Assembly: GCA_016212515.1 (NCBI GenBank)
Contig: JACRFZ010000059.1
Location: forward strand, 1-64,000
From: Candidatus Melainabacteria bacterium
Lineage (GTDB): Bacteria > Cyanobacteriota > Vampirovibrionia > Obscuribacterales > Obscuribacteraceae
DNA: 64,000 bases
Reading direction: 5' to 3'
The notes beneath the pieces are model-generated. The model worked only from the letters and a program-made list of their open reading frames with translations, was not told the DNA's origin and searched no databases. Numbering within the stretch: position 1 is the stretch's first letter; every line of letters begins with the position of its first letter. Position numbers and translations under genes: made by a program. Positions 17,731 through 26,487 of the stretch are shown in pieces.

Positions 17731-18585
17731 TTAGTCAAACTTATTCTTGGTGATGCGAATCTTTCCTTCAAATATTCGCGCCGTTTCAGGACCGGTGCCA
17801 TTGGCATAGGTGATGCGCTTGCGATCGGGTGAGCGCGCAATGGCATGAGCAATGCGAATTTGGATGGGTTGCAGATTGAGGGCTCTGATTTCGGCCTCGG
17901 TATTACCGCCGATACCAGCATGAGCGATACCGCGCAGAGAACCCCAGACGGTGATATCACCCTCGGCCATGATCTCGGCACCGGGATTGACGTCGCCTAC
18001 TATAACCAGATCGCCTTTGTGGCTGACGGTTTGACCGGAGCGCAATGTCTGTTTGACATAGAGCACCTGGGGCAACTTTTGAATGGCGGTAGCGGTATCT
18101 TCCTTGGTGCCGTCCTTGCTCTCCGGCAATTTTTCTTCTAGTTCGGCAGTGCTTTCTTCCATGGTTTCGTGTTCAAGCTCAACCACGGAGACGCTGGTTA
18201 CTTCCGCTGCCCGTCCTTCCTCGGCTTCCGCTTCCGGAATTTGATCTTTGGGGATTTCCAGATTGACCTTGGGCAAATTCATGGGTTTGACAGCCGAAGC
18301 TTTGACGCTGTTTTCGCTGAAAGCATCTCTGGTTTTTTCGTTTTTACTGTAAATCTCTTCGGGGAAGACTCCCACGCCTTTGGCGATAGCTAGAACTTGC
18401 GCAGCCTGAGCTTGATTGAGAGCAATATTGCCCATACCCAGAATGACGCGCGACCCCTTCCAGAATTTATTGGAAGACTGCAGGGTCGAACTCAAGTGCT
18501 CAAGCGCTTCTTGCAGGCTCGAACAACCGCCGAGATCGATGAAGACGCCCTGATCTGGTTGACTAATGATGGCAATTTTTGACAT
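17731..18585 (-). CDS. minC: Septum-site inhibitor MinC
   Basis: 284 aa. The C-terminal beta-helix domain is clear: VLYVKQTLRSGQ, then GDLVIVGDVNPGAEIMAEGDI and VWGSLRGIAHAG, which bind MinD and FtsZ. The N-terminal domain (1-100) is weakly conserved, as usual. Between them lies a long acidic linker (about 115-165), longer than in Escherichia coli. A likely promoter stands 70-98 bp upstream. Confidence 0.93.
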   Translation of the reverse strand: MSKIAIISQPDQGVFIDLGGCSSLQEALEHLSSTLQSSNKFWKGSRVILGMGNIALNQAQAAQVLAIAKGVGVFPEEIYSKNEKTRDAFSENSVKASAVKPMNLPKVNLEIPKDQIPEAEAEEGRAAEVTSVSVVELEHETMEESTAELEEKLPESKDGTKEDTATAIQKLPQVLYVKQTLRSGQTVSHKGDLVIVGDVNPGAEIMAEGDITVWGSLRGIAHAGIGGNTEAEIRALNLQPIQIRIAHAIARSPDRKRITYANGTGPETARIFEGKIRITKNKFD

Positions 18586-18654
18586 GCGAAGAGAGTCCGC
18601 CTGAAGAACTGTGTTATATGCAAGAAGAACTTATGTAAAGCTCCGCCGAAACTA

Positions 18655-18683
18655 ATCCTATTGTCTGGCAATGCCCACGTCAA
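18655..18683 (-). promoter_or_regulatory. Predicted sigma-70-type promoter of the min operon
   Basis: On the minus strand TTGACG (18683-18678) and TAGGAT (18660-18655) are separated by exactly 17 bp. The predicted start is near 18648, giving a leader of about 60 nt before the minC ATG. Confidence 0.5.
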
Positions 18684-18716
18684 GCCGGCTGGGATACGCA
18701 CCATATATGCAACCGC

Positions 18717-18730
18717 CATAAAATTTTATG
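18717..18730. repeat. Perfect 14-bp palindrome upstream of the min promoter
   Basis: CATAAAATTTTATG reads the same on both strands and lies 34 bp upstream of the predicted min -35 box. Candidate operator or A/T-tract site. Confidence 0.4.
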
Positions 18731-18844
18731 ACAATCCCATAAGGAAACGACCTGCACTGCTGTATGCGGCATATCTACGGCGATACAAGCTTATTGAAAT
18801 TTATCCAAGCTGCTTGAACGATCGCATATCGAAGCGATAGCTAT

Positions 18845-19816
18845 TTACTTGGAAGTACTTACTTGATCAAACATGCTGCCGATAAGTTTGCGGGCAGCAG
18901 TGTGCGGATCGACCTGTCGCTTGATAATTCCATCGAGCACTTCTTGCACTTCCGAACTGGATTTGAGCGACTCTTTCAAATTACGTCTGGCAATATCGGC
19001 CACTATCTCAGAAAGCTCGGCTTGAATGCGCTCCAAACGCCGACTCTCAAGCAAGCCCTCTTTTTCAAGGAATTTCTTGTGATTCTTGACTGAAGACCAC
19101 AACTGATCGATGCCCTGCCCCGTCTCGGCAATGGAGACAATGACGGGTGGACGCCAATCGGTTTTGAAACTATTGAGTTCGAGGGAAGCGGTTATCTCGC
19201 TGGCTGATTTGTTGGCACCGGGCAAGTCGCCCTTGTTCACAACAAAAATATCGCCAATTTCCATGATACCGGACTTGATGGCCTGAATATCGTCGCCGGA
19301 GCCGGGCATGAGCACAAGTACAGTGGTGTCTGCCGTTTGCGCAATGGCCAGCTCAGACTGGCCCACTCCCACGGTTTCAATGATGATTACTTGATAGCCG
19401 GAGGCTTCCAGCATCCGCACAGCATCATAAGTAGCCAGGGCGACACCACCCTGGTGCCCGCGGTTGGCCATGGAACGAATGAAGACGCCGCGGTCGAGAG
19501 TATGACCCTGCATGCGAATGCGGTCACCAAGGATGGCGCCACCGGTGAAGGGACTGGAAGGATCCACGGCTAGAACGGCTACTTTTAAATCCTCTTTGCG
19601 ACATTCGGTGATCAGCGCATCCACGAGAGTCGACTTGCCCACACCGGGGGAGCCGGTCACTCCGATGATGTGTGCCCTGCCGGTGTGGGCGAAAAGGGCC
19701 CGCACCAGACTCGAGGCTTCCTCTCCGCCGCTTTCCACCACGGAAATGGCCCGGGCCAGTGCTCTCCTGTTTCCAGAAAGAACGTCTCTAGATATTGCTT
19801 CCACTGTCTCTTCCAA
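18845..19816 (-). CDS. meaB: MeaB/ArgK-type G3E GTPase
   Basis: 323 aa, normal length. P-loop GVTGSPGVGKST (about 52-63), DPSSPFTGGAILGDRIRM and the ETVGVGQSE switch motif are diagnostic. MeaB guards B12-dependent methylmalonyl-CoA mutase (cofactor loading and repair). No mutase gene is in the window, so it must lie elsewhere or the GTPase serves another acyl-CoA mutase. Confidence 0.93.
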   Translation of the reverse strand: MEETVEAISRDVLSGNRRALARAISVVESGGEEASSLVRALFAHTGRAHIIGVTGSPGVGKSTLVDALITECRKEDLKVAVLAVDPSSPFTGGAILGDRIRMQGHTLDRGVFIRSMANRGHQGGVALATYDAVRMLEASGYQVIIIETVGVGQSELAIAQTADTTVLVLMPGSGDDIQAIKSGIMEIGDIFVVNKGDLPGANKSASEITASLELNSFKTDWRPPVIVSIAETGQGIDQLWSSVKNHKKFLEKEGLLESRRLERIQAELSEIVADIARRNLKESLKSSSEVQEVLDGIIKRQVDPHTAARKLIGSMFDQVSTSK

Positions 19817-19857
19817 CCTGGTGTTCTATATAGCGTAAGTTATAGCGTTAGGGTAAG

Positions 19858-20352
19858 TTAGGGATTTTTACCCTTGAAGGCTTTCAGCCAGCCCGGGGTG
19901 TCTTTGGCCACTTGCTGCACTTGCTCTTCCGAGTGCTGCCTGCGCTGAGCGTTTTCCGCTTCATTGAGCATAACAGCCAGCAAGTCTCTTTCGGACTCTC
20001 TAGTCTTAAGCTGATGCTGCAGTTCGGTGGTGGCCAGACGAAGATCTTCCACCTCTTGCAGCTTTTGCTCAAGCAGGGTGGTTATTCTGCCCAGTTCCTG
20101 ATGCAACTGTTTGTTCTCCCGACTCTTGTCGGAAAGCAAGAGACCCTGGTTCACCAGTTCCGACTTCAAATCTTCACCGTCCCGAGCCATTCTCTCAAGC
20201 TCCCGCAACTGGGCGGTCAACATCAGGTTCTTTTCCTGTGACTGTACAAGCGCCTCCTGCAGCTCCAGGAGCTTTGCCGCAAGGTTATTGACGTCCATGT
20301 TCTGGACCGAAGACAGGGATGTGGAGGATGAACCTGGATTAGCGTCGGTCAT
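19858..20352 (-). CDS. Coiled-coil protein, 164 aa
   Basis: Residues 20-135 form an almost unbroken coiled coil (Leu/Glu/Gln heptads such as LLELQEALVQSQEKN). The Ser-rich start and the short basic C-terminus (WLKAFKGKNP) are probably flexible. No signal peptide. The gene overall resembles the protein at 55668-56099 in plan (disordered head, coiled coil, WxK tail) but not in sequence. Function unknown. Confidence 0.7.
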   Translation of the reverse strand: MTDANPGSSSTSLSSVQNMDVNNLAAKLLELQEALVQSQEKNLMLTAQLRELERMARDGEDLKSELVNQGLLLSDKSRENKQLHQELGRITTLLEQKLQEVEDLRLATTELQHQLKTRESERDLLAVMLNEAENAQRRQHSEEQVQQVAKDTPGWLKAFKGKNP

Positions 20353-20412
20353 AGTCCCTTTTAGCCTCTCAGTCTAAATCGACTGGCAGTTCTCGATATT
20401 AGAGTACTCTCT

Positions 20413-20434
20413 CATCGGATAATTGTATCCGATG
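20413..20434. repeat. Perfect inverted repeat in the nagA/coiled-coil divergent gap
   Basis: Two 9-bp arms, CATCGGATA and TATCCGATG, flank ATTG. It lies between divergent genes (20352 minus, 20553 plus) where an operator for a dimeric repressor would be expected. No T-run follows, so a terminator is unlikely. Confidence 0.5.
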
Positions 20435-20552
20435 GAGAAGTTTGCCGGAAAGATACCCTGGGGTTACCATTACTTGAGCCGTACCCGAGTGTCGGCCGAG
20501 CAAGCTGCACTTTGAAACGCTTGTTCAACAAGAATGCCGAAGGTCTTTCCAA

Positions 20553-21737
20553 ATGCCGAACTATGTAATCAAGTGTGCCAGAATATTTACCCCGGACGCA
20601 AGCGACTTTAACCGCATCTATGTCCGGGACGACAAAATAGTTCACCTTTCCAGGCATTCCGCCGCCGACAGGAGCGATGCCGTCGGCTCAGCACCTGAAA
20701 ATGACCCGCAGGGATATCTTCAGGGCTTTGAAGAGCTGGACTTTTCTGAATTGATTGCCGTACCGGGTTTCATCGACCTGCAGATGAACGGTTCCAGCGC
20801 CTGCAACTTCTGGCAGGACATAAGCGCCGACCAGTTGGAAGCGCTTCGCCTTGAGCAAGCGCAGCACGGCGTCACCAGTTTCCTGCCCACGCTCATCACC
20901 AACTCTCTGGAGAATCTCAAGCGCCACAGAGACTTCCTGGCCAAGCATGGGCTGGGGGGCGCCGGCAACCAGAGAGGGCTGGCCCGCATCCCCGGTCTCC
21001 ACCTCGAAGGACCCTGTCTCTCACCGCAAAAGCCGGGAGTTCACCCGGTAGAGCATATTCAGCCCCTCAGCCTGGAAGTGATCAAAGAACTGGTGCCGGA
21101 AGGCAGCCATGAGGTAGTGCTCATGACGGCCGCTCTGGAAGGGGACCCTACCGGTTCGGTCCAGAACTATTTACAGAATCAACAGGTGGCGCTCTCCCTT
21201 GGACACAGTAATGCGACCTACGAAGAAGCGGAGCGGGCTTTTGCCAGGGGCAGCCGGCTGCTTACGCACACGTTCAACGCCCTGCCGCCGCTGCATCACC
21301 GCCAGCCGGGAGCCGTGGGCGCCGCCCTCCTCGATGAGAGAGTCACTTGCTGCCTGATAGCCGACGGTCTGCATCTGGCACCACAAATTTGCGCACTGAT
21401 AGTCAAGATAAAGGGTCTGGACCGCACGATCCTGGTTACAGACAGAGCCGCCGTCGGTACAAGCCAGGGCAGTCTGGTCGGCTCCTCCATCATCCTCGAT
21501 GAGGCTGTGGTCAACATGATCGACTGGGGCATCTGCGATCTGGCCGGAGCAGTGCGCATGGCCTCTACAAACGCCGCCGCCGCCATCGGACGTGCTCAAA
21601 GCCTGGGGCAATTGGGCAGCGGTTTCCTGGCCGACATTGCCTTCCTCGATCAAGATCTGAAAGTGAGGAAAACCATGGTAGGCGGAACTCTTACACCGCT
21701 GGAGAAATCGCCGGCCCTGACCTGCCACCGGCAGTAG
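20553..21737 (+). CDS. nagA: N-acetylglucosamine-6-phosphate deacetylase
   Basis: Removes acetate from GlcNAc-6-P in amino-sugar and cell-wall recycling. 394 aa amidohydrolase: GFIDLQMNG near residue 73, metal site HLEGP, SLGHSNATYEEA, HTFNALPPLHHR and IADGLHLAP. The usual catalytic VTDAxxAxG appears as LVTDRAAVGTS, with Asp kept. The N-terminal beta-sandwich part is slightly extended. No nagB or PTS gene follows. GAAGG precedes the ATG. Confidence 0.92.
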   Translation: MPNYVIKCARIFTPDASDFNRIYVRDDKIVHLSRHSAADRSDAVGSAPENDPQGYLQGFEELDFSELIAVPGFIDLQMNGSSACNFWQDISADQLEALRLEQAQHGVTSFLPTLITNSLENLKRHRDFLAKHGLGGAGNQRGLARIPGLHLEGPCLSPQKPGVHPVEHIQPLSLEVIKELVPEGSHEVVLMTAALEGDPTGSVQNYLQNQQVALSLGHSNATYEEAERAFARGSRLLTHTFNALPPLHHRQPGAVGAALLDERVTCCLIADGLHLAPQICALIVKIKGLDRTILVTDRAAVGTSQGSLVGSSIILDEAVVNMIDWGICDLAGAVRMASTNAAAAIGRAQSLGQLGSGFLADIAFLDQDLKVRKTMVGGTLTPLEKSPALTCHRQ

Positions 21738-21846
21738 TGACAGATTCAAGTCTGCTAAACTATTGACTATTTATTTGCAGCCGGAAGCCGGGTTGCTTTA
21801 TAGTGGTAAGGCTGGAACGTTTCTCGTTCCCTTTCTCAGGGTGACT

Positions 21847-22392
21847 ATGGTCAAGACCAGGTTCGGGTTCAAGCGCATCGGTTGGCTGACGACTTTGAAC
21901 GTCCTGCTTTGCTGTGGTTTTGCAGCCTTGATATCAGGCTGTGCCACCCAACAAAATCTTGATAATTTCGATCTGGCAGCCTACCTTAAGAAGCAGGAAG
22001 GAGTTGCCATGTATGCGGCGGAAACCCGTCGCACCCTGGAGCAGGAAGCCTCGGAAGGCAATGTAGAGTCTACCGCCAAGCTTGGAGTCTATTACTTGAT
22101 CGGCTATGGCGTTGACACTGATCAGGCTAAAGCCTACCAGTACTTGCAGACTGCCGCCGACAAGGGTAATGCCAGAGCCCAGCTTTGCATGGGTATGATG
22201 ACCTGGCAGGGTCTGGGAGCGGCCAGAGATCCGATCAAAGCCTATCGCTATTTGCTCCTGGCCAGTAAGGGCATTGGGCAGGACGCCCAGACCGCCCGAG
22301 AACTGGCGGAAAATATTGAGAAGCATATATCCCCTAAGGATGCCGAACCGATCAAGAGTGAAGCCGGAATAGAGCTGGTGCCCAACCGCTAA
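21847..22392 (+). CDS. Sel1-repeat lipoprotein
   Basis: 181 aa. Signal peptide with lipobox ISGC near residue 31, so it is probably anchored in the membrane through a lipid-modified Cys. Two Sel1-like repeats follow: AKLGVYYLIGYGVDTDQAKAY and AQLCMGMMTWQGLGAARDPI. Such repeats mediate protein contacts. I chose the ATG at 21847 because AGGGTG stands just upstream and the signal peptide then begins properly; an upstream ATG at 21763 adds 28 unlikely residues. Confidence 0.8.
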   Translation: MVKTRFGFKRIGWLTTLNVLLCCGFAALISGCATQQNLDNFDLAAYLKKQEGVAMYAAETRRTLEQEASEGNVESTAKLGVYYLIGYGVDTDQAKAYQYLQTAADKGNARAQLCMGMMTWQGLGAARDPIKAYRYLLLASKGIGQDAQTARELAENIEKHISPKDAEPIKSEAGIELVPNR

Positions 22393-22452
22393 CCTCTTAG
22401 CCCTCACTCAGGTCCGTCTGTGCCATCATATTTAGTATCAGTGCGGCTCTTA

Positions 22453-23649
22453 CTATTTGCCGCGCTTATTCTTGGCCATTGAGAAGCCTGCCACAACGGC
22501 TCCCACCAGGGCCCCGCCCAATACAGTAGACATGCGCCCGCGCCACTGGCGATCCATGTAGCGCTTCACTTTCTCGTCTTTAACATCCGAGATGGTCTTC
22601 TCATACTCTGTCACGCGTTCATTTCTAACTGCGTAAATGGCTTCGTCTTTGTTGAGCATACCCTTCTGCAAAAGGGCGTGGGCTCTAAGAGAATTTCTCA
22701 AATCCTCCTCGCTGATCAATCCCAGTTCCAGAAAGAAGCGTGCCGAGCGCTCCGGGTCTCTCAGGAGCGCTTCATAACTACGCTGCACTTCCGCCTGGCT
22801 GAAAATACCGGACTGCTTGAGAAGATCCACCAGCCTCATATCCTGGTCGCGCTTTTGTTCCGGTGCAGCCTTCTGCACCTCGGCGTCGCTCTTAACCCGC
22901 TCCGGTTCCCGCGCCGGGCTCTCCGCTTTCTTTACTACTTCCGGCGCCCTGGCGGAAGCACGCGCATTGGCATTGGCTTCGGCCGCTGACACGACGTCTT
23001 CACGTGTGATTTCGTCAGAGGCCAATTGCTTGAAGATGGTTCCTTGCTTGAGCGACTCTTCCGCCTTCAACCAGTGCAAGAAGATCTCCTGCACTTCCTT
23101 GACCCCATCTTCTCTGGGGGTGATGCCTCTGGCGATGTTCTTTTGCACGCTCAAAATGGAGGGGAAAAGACTTGGCGAAAGCAGTCCCTGTAAAACCAGG
23201 GTGCTGCCCAGAGGCACACCGTTGTCGAAGCTGGTCTGCATGGCTTTCACCAGGTCTTCTTCGGAAATTATGTTGGAATCGAGAAGAAGCTCTCCCAGAC
23301 TCTCCGCGCTATCGAGCATGAGCATGTTCTGCGCTTCCGAAGTCAGGGCCTCGGCCAGCTCGATGCGATGCTCGTGCACACGTTTGAGGGTCTCATAAGC
23401 GCCCTCGATGGAAAGATTACCGTCCCGAAGAAGCCTCTGCACCTGCAAGGAGGCTTCCAGAACGTCCTCCCGCACGCAGCCGCTCATGGTCAAGACCCGA
23501 CCAATCGGCACATTCAGTCGTTTGGAAACCTGCACGGCCTCGGTCATTTCAGCAGAACTGACTATTTGAGCATCGACAAGAAGCTCACCAATCTTGACGT
23601 TCACCGTCGTTTCTTTTGTGGTCACAGTAAAATTCCCGAGCATCCCCAA
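22453..23649 (-). CDS. Protein with repeated MshEN/GspE-N-like domains and a C-terminal anchor
   Basis: 398 aa. Units like those at the N terminus of type II secretion/pilus ATPases occur at about 20-75 (KIGELLVDAQIVSSAEMTEA, then IGRVLTMSGCV), about 115-170 (SLGELLLDSNIISEEDLVKA, then LGSTLVLQGLL) and, weakly, 270-320 (DLLKQSGIFSQAEVQRS). In pilus ATPases this fold binds cyclic-di-GMP. No ATPase domain is present. A charged linker (about 225-265) and a C-terminal hydrophobic segment (LGGALVGAVVAGFSM) suggest tail anchoring. A GTG start 15 residues in is possible. Confidence 0.7.
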   Translation of the reverse strand: MGMLGNFTVTTKETTVNVKIGELLVDAQIVSSAEMTEAVQVSKRLNVPIGRVLTMSGCVREDVLEASLQVQRLLRDGNLSIEGAYETLKRVHEHRIELAEALTSEAQNMLMLDSAESLGELLLDSNIISEEDLVKAMQTSFDNGVPLGSTLVLQGLLSPSLFPSILSVQKNIARGITPREDGVKEVQEIFLHWLKAEESLKQGTIFKQLASDEITREDVVSAAEANANARASARAPEVVKKAESPAREPERVKSDAEVQKAAPEQKRDQDMRLVDLLKQSGIFSQAEVQRSYEALLRDPERSARFFLELGLISEEDLRNSLRAHALLQKGMLNKDEAIYAVRNERVTEYEKTISDVKDEKVKRYMDRQWRGRMSTVLGGALVGAVVAGFSMAKNKRGK

Positions 23650-23880
23650 GCCGTGCCATATATGTTGGGCACTTTCGATATTTTAACCCTAAACACTAGA
23701 TATGAAGTGAGAATCTATGGTCCCCGGAAAAGCACCGACCACAAAAGGCAGCCTTTCCAGGGTAAAACCGGGCAGTCAAGGGACCTCAATCTCGTTAAAT
23801 ATTTTTCCGCCCCCGTAATTTTCTCTATACTAATTAAGGAAGGCATCAATTCTTACTACATTCCAATGTCGAGGTCCCTC

Positions 23881-24960
23881 ATGAAGCACTCAAAAAGGTG
23901 GCTTTTTGTTAATCTGCCCGGACATTCGCCGGCGCCTGCGGTGCCTAAGGCATATTGCCTGACCTTCAGCCTTTCTCTTACTCTCAGTGCCGCCGGTAGC
24001 GTACATGCGCAGGGTCTCATGGAATACGGCGGTCTTATGGCCGCCCCCAAGGGATTGCCCTCCGGCAACACCATCAACAGCCTGGTCAGCCCCTACAGCA
24101 AGCTCAACATCCCCACAGGTTCCGGTTCAGCGGCCGGCGGCGGTGCCGCCCAATCCATCCTGCCCTACCAGACCGTGGGTGCCGACGGCTCCATCAGCGT
24201 TAACCCCAAAAAGGTCAAGGAAATTGCCGACCGAGCCGCCAAAGCTTATGAAGGGGCCCGGGCCAAGCTGAAGCTGGCCAATCCCACGCCCAAAGACCTG
24301 AAGGACTGCGAGAATCTGCTGCGGGAGACCATTGCCTTGCGCAACTCCGTCTGGGGTTATAGCGATCCGACTATTCCTGTAATGCTCAATCAGCTAGGCA
24401 GCGTCTACGAAAAGCAGAATCAACCGGCCACGGCCGAGTCCTGCTACAAAAACGCTCTCGTTTATATCACCAAGAAAAGCGGTTCGGGCAGCTATGATCG
24501 CCTCGATACTCTCACCAACCTGGCCAGGATGTATGAGAAGGCCGGCAAGCACAAAGAAGCTCTCGACAATTACAGCCAGGTAGCTCAAATCAAAGAAAGA
24601 CAGGATGGACCGAACAATCTCAAAGCCATTGCTGCTCGTCTCGACTGGGCCAGATCGCTGGCAGCTTTAGACAAGCCGGAGAGCGAGTCGGTTTTTGAAA
24701 GCACCCTCAAATCACTGGAAGCGACAGACCGCAGTAAGGATGCTGCTTTCAGCAGCAAGCTCGGCTCTGAACTGCAACTCAGTTATGGCGCCTTCCTCAC
24801 TAAAAAGGGCAAAGTGGAAGAAGGCAAGCGGCTGAGCGAGCGGCTGAGCAAGTTGAGCGCTGCCACCACCAGCAGTACCAGCGCCGCGGAAGAGACCGCT
24901 AAGCCGCCGACCTCGCCCACACCGGAGCCGGTCAAAGCTCCGGAACTAAAGCAGCCCTGA
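23881..24960 (+). CDS. Exported TPR protein
   Basis: 359 aa with a signal peptide ending near VHAQ (about residue 44). A Gly/Ala-rich segment is followed by TPRs of the kinesin-light-chain style (TIPVMLNQLGSVYEKQNQPA, LDTLTNLARMYEKAGKHKEA) at about 150-300 and a Pro/Thr-rich tail. The ATG at 23881 has GAGGT 6 bases upstream; an ATG at 23863 is an alternative. Partner unknown; the class is abundant in this genome. Confidence 0.75.
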   Translation: MKHSKRWLFVNLPGHSPAPAVPKAYCLTFSLSLTLSAAGSVHAQGLMEYGGLMAAPKGLPSGNTINSLVSPYSKLNIPTGSGSAAGGGAAQSILPYQTVGADGSISVNPKKVKEIADRAAKAYEGARAKLKLANPTPKDLKDCENLLRETIALRNSVWGYSDPTIPVMLNQLGSVYEKQNQPATAESCYKNALVYITKKSGSGSYDRLDTLTNLARMYEKAGKHKEALDNYSQVAQIKERQDGPNNLKAIAARLDWARSLAALDKPESESVFESTLKSLEATDRSKDAAFSSKLGSELQLSYGAFLTKKGKVEEGKRLSERLSKLSAATTSSTSAAEETAKPPTSPTPEPVKAPELKQP

Positions 24961-24987
24961 GCTGACTAAAGAAGAGACCGTTAAGAC

Positions 24988-26487
24988 TTGTCGGCATTAA
25001 CCAGAAAAGTTCGCGATGCTTTTGCCCGATACTACAAGGGTCGTGAAACCGTTCTGGATGCAACGGCAAGGCTTATCTGCCTGGTTTATACCCTCGCTTT
25101 CGCGGCACTACTGCCCCAATTGATCGGACTTTACGGACAGTCCGGCATCTTGCCTGCTCAGTCTTATCTGGCTCAAATAGCCGATCAAGCAGGTTCCTTT
25201 AAATATCTTGTCTGCCCTACTCTCTTCTGGCTCGGCGCCTCCGACGGCGCTCTCATTCTTCTAACGGCAGCCGGGCTCCTGCTTTCAATAACAGGCTTTT
25301 TTCGCTGGACGGCAAGCATGCTCTGGCTATGCTTCCTCCTTTATTTGAGCCTACTCAATATCGGTCAGGACTTCCTTTCCTTTCAGTGGGACATACTGCT
25401 TCTGGAAAGCGGCTTCCTGGCGATTTTCGTAAGCAAAGGCGGCCGTCTCCGGCTCTCGCCGGCCATCAAAGGTCTGGCAGCGGCTCTATTCGGCGTACTC
25501 ATCTTCAAGCTCATGCTCCTCTCCGGTCTGTGCAAACTGGCCAGCCAGGACCCCAGTTGGAGCAGTCTGGAGGCACTTTCCTATCATTTCTTGACCCAGC
25601 CGCTTCCTTCTCCTGCGGCCGCTTTCTTGCACGGCTTGCCGAAGGAATGGTTAAAAGTTATCTGCCTCAGCACTTTCTTTATCGAACTATTTTGCCCTTT
25701 TCTCCTGCTTTTAGGAAGGTCGGGTAAATTGGCGGCAGCACTGACTTTCCTGCTTCTGCAAGGGGCCATATTCCTCTCCGGCAACTACGGGTTTTTCAAT
25801 ATTCTAACCGCAGTACTCTGCCTGCCCCTTATAGACGACCGCGTTTATATGCACTTACTGGGGAAACCTGTCTATGAGCGCCGACCAGCCCCAGGGGCAG
25901 GGTCTGAGCCTGCGTCACCAGCAGTCGGGATAGCGGCCTTAGCCATTTTAATTTCCATTGCCTACGCCGATTGCGACATTTTCGCGGCCGGCCTCGGTAT
26001 CAACTTGCCCCTACGGCTGGTGCTTTTCCTACCCCGGCATTTCTACCTGGCCAATTCCTACGGACTCTTTGCCGTGATGACGACCAGGCGGTTGGAGATT
26101 TGCATAGAGGGGTCGGATGACGGCAAGACCTATTTACCTTACAAGTTCTATTTCAAACCGGGTCCCCCTGACCGCCCACCGCCCATAGTGGCACCCTATA
26201 TGCCCAGACTGGATTGGCAAATGTGGTTCGAAGCCCTGCGGGCAGACTCCGGAGAAGAGAGCAGTCAGTGGTTTGGCAATTTCATGCAAGGCTTGAAGAA
26301 CAACAATGCCGCCATCACCGCTCTCCTTCTGGAAAATCCCTTCGCCGGAAAAGATCCGCCACTGTATCTGCGTGCCAGACTGCAGCAATACCAGTTCAAT
26401 TCACCGTCACAGATCCTGAAAAGCGGCATATACTGGCAGATCAAGCCCGAAGGGGCGGAAGCGAATTACTACAGCCTCGGACCTTGA
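24988..26487 (+). CDS. Lipase maturation factor family membrane protein
   Basis: 499 aa with about ten membrane helices. LMF-family blocks: LNIGQDFLSFQWDILLLE (about 113-130), the ALSYHFLTQPLPSP region and NYGFFNILTA. In animals LMF1 helps fold lipases in the ER; the role of bacterial homologues is not established. The start is TTG (SALTRK) 27 bp after the TPR gene. Its last 19 bp overlap the convergent DUF3370 gene. Confidence 0.85.
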   Translation: MSALTRKVRDAFARYYKGRETVLDATARLICLVYTLAFAALLPQLIGLYGQSGILPAQSYLAQIADQAGSFKYLVCPTLFWLGASDGALILLTAAGLLLSITGFFRWTASMLWLCFLLYLSLLNIGQDFLSFQWDILLLESGFLAIFVSKGGRLRLSPAIKGLAAALFGVLIFKLMLLSGLCKLASQDPSWSSLEALSYHFLTQPLPSPAAAFLHGLPKEWLKVICLSTFFIELFCPFLLLLGRSGKLAAALTFLLLQGAIFLSGNYGFFNILTAVLCLPLIDDRVYMHLLGKPVYERRPAPGAGSEPASPAVGIAALAILISIAYADCDIFAAGLGINLPLRLVLFLPRHFYLANSYGLFAVMTTRRLEICIEGSDDGKTYLPYKFYFKPGPPDRPPPIVAPYMPRLDWQMWFEALRADSGEESSQWFGNFMQGLKNNNAAITALLLENPFAGKDPPLYLRARLQQYQFNSPSQILKSGIYWQIKPEGAEANYYSLGP

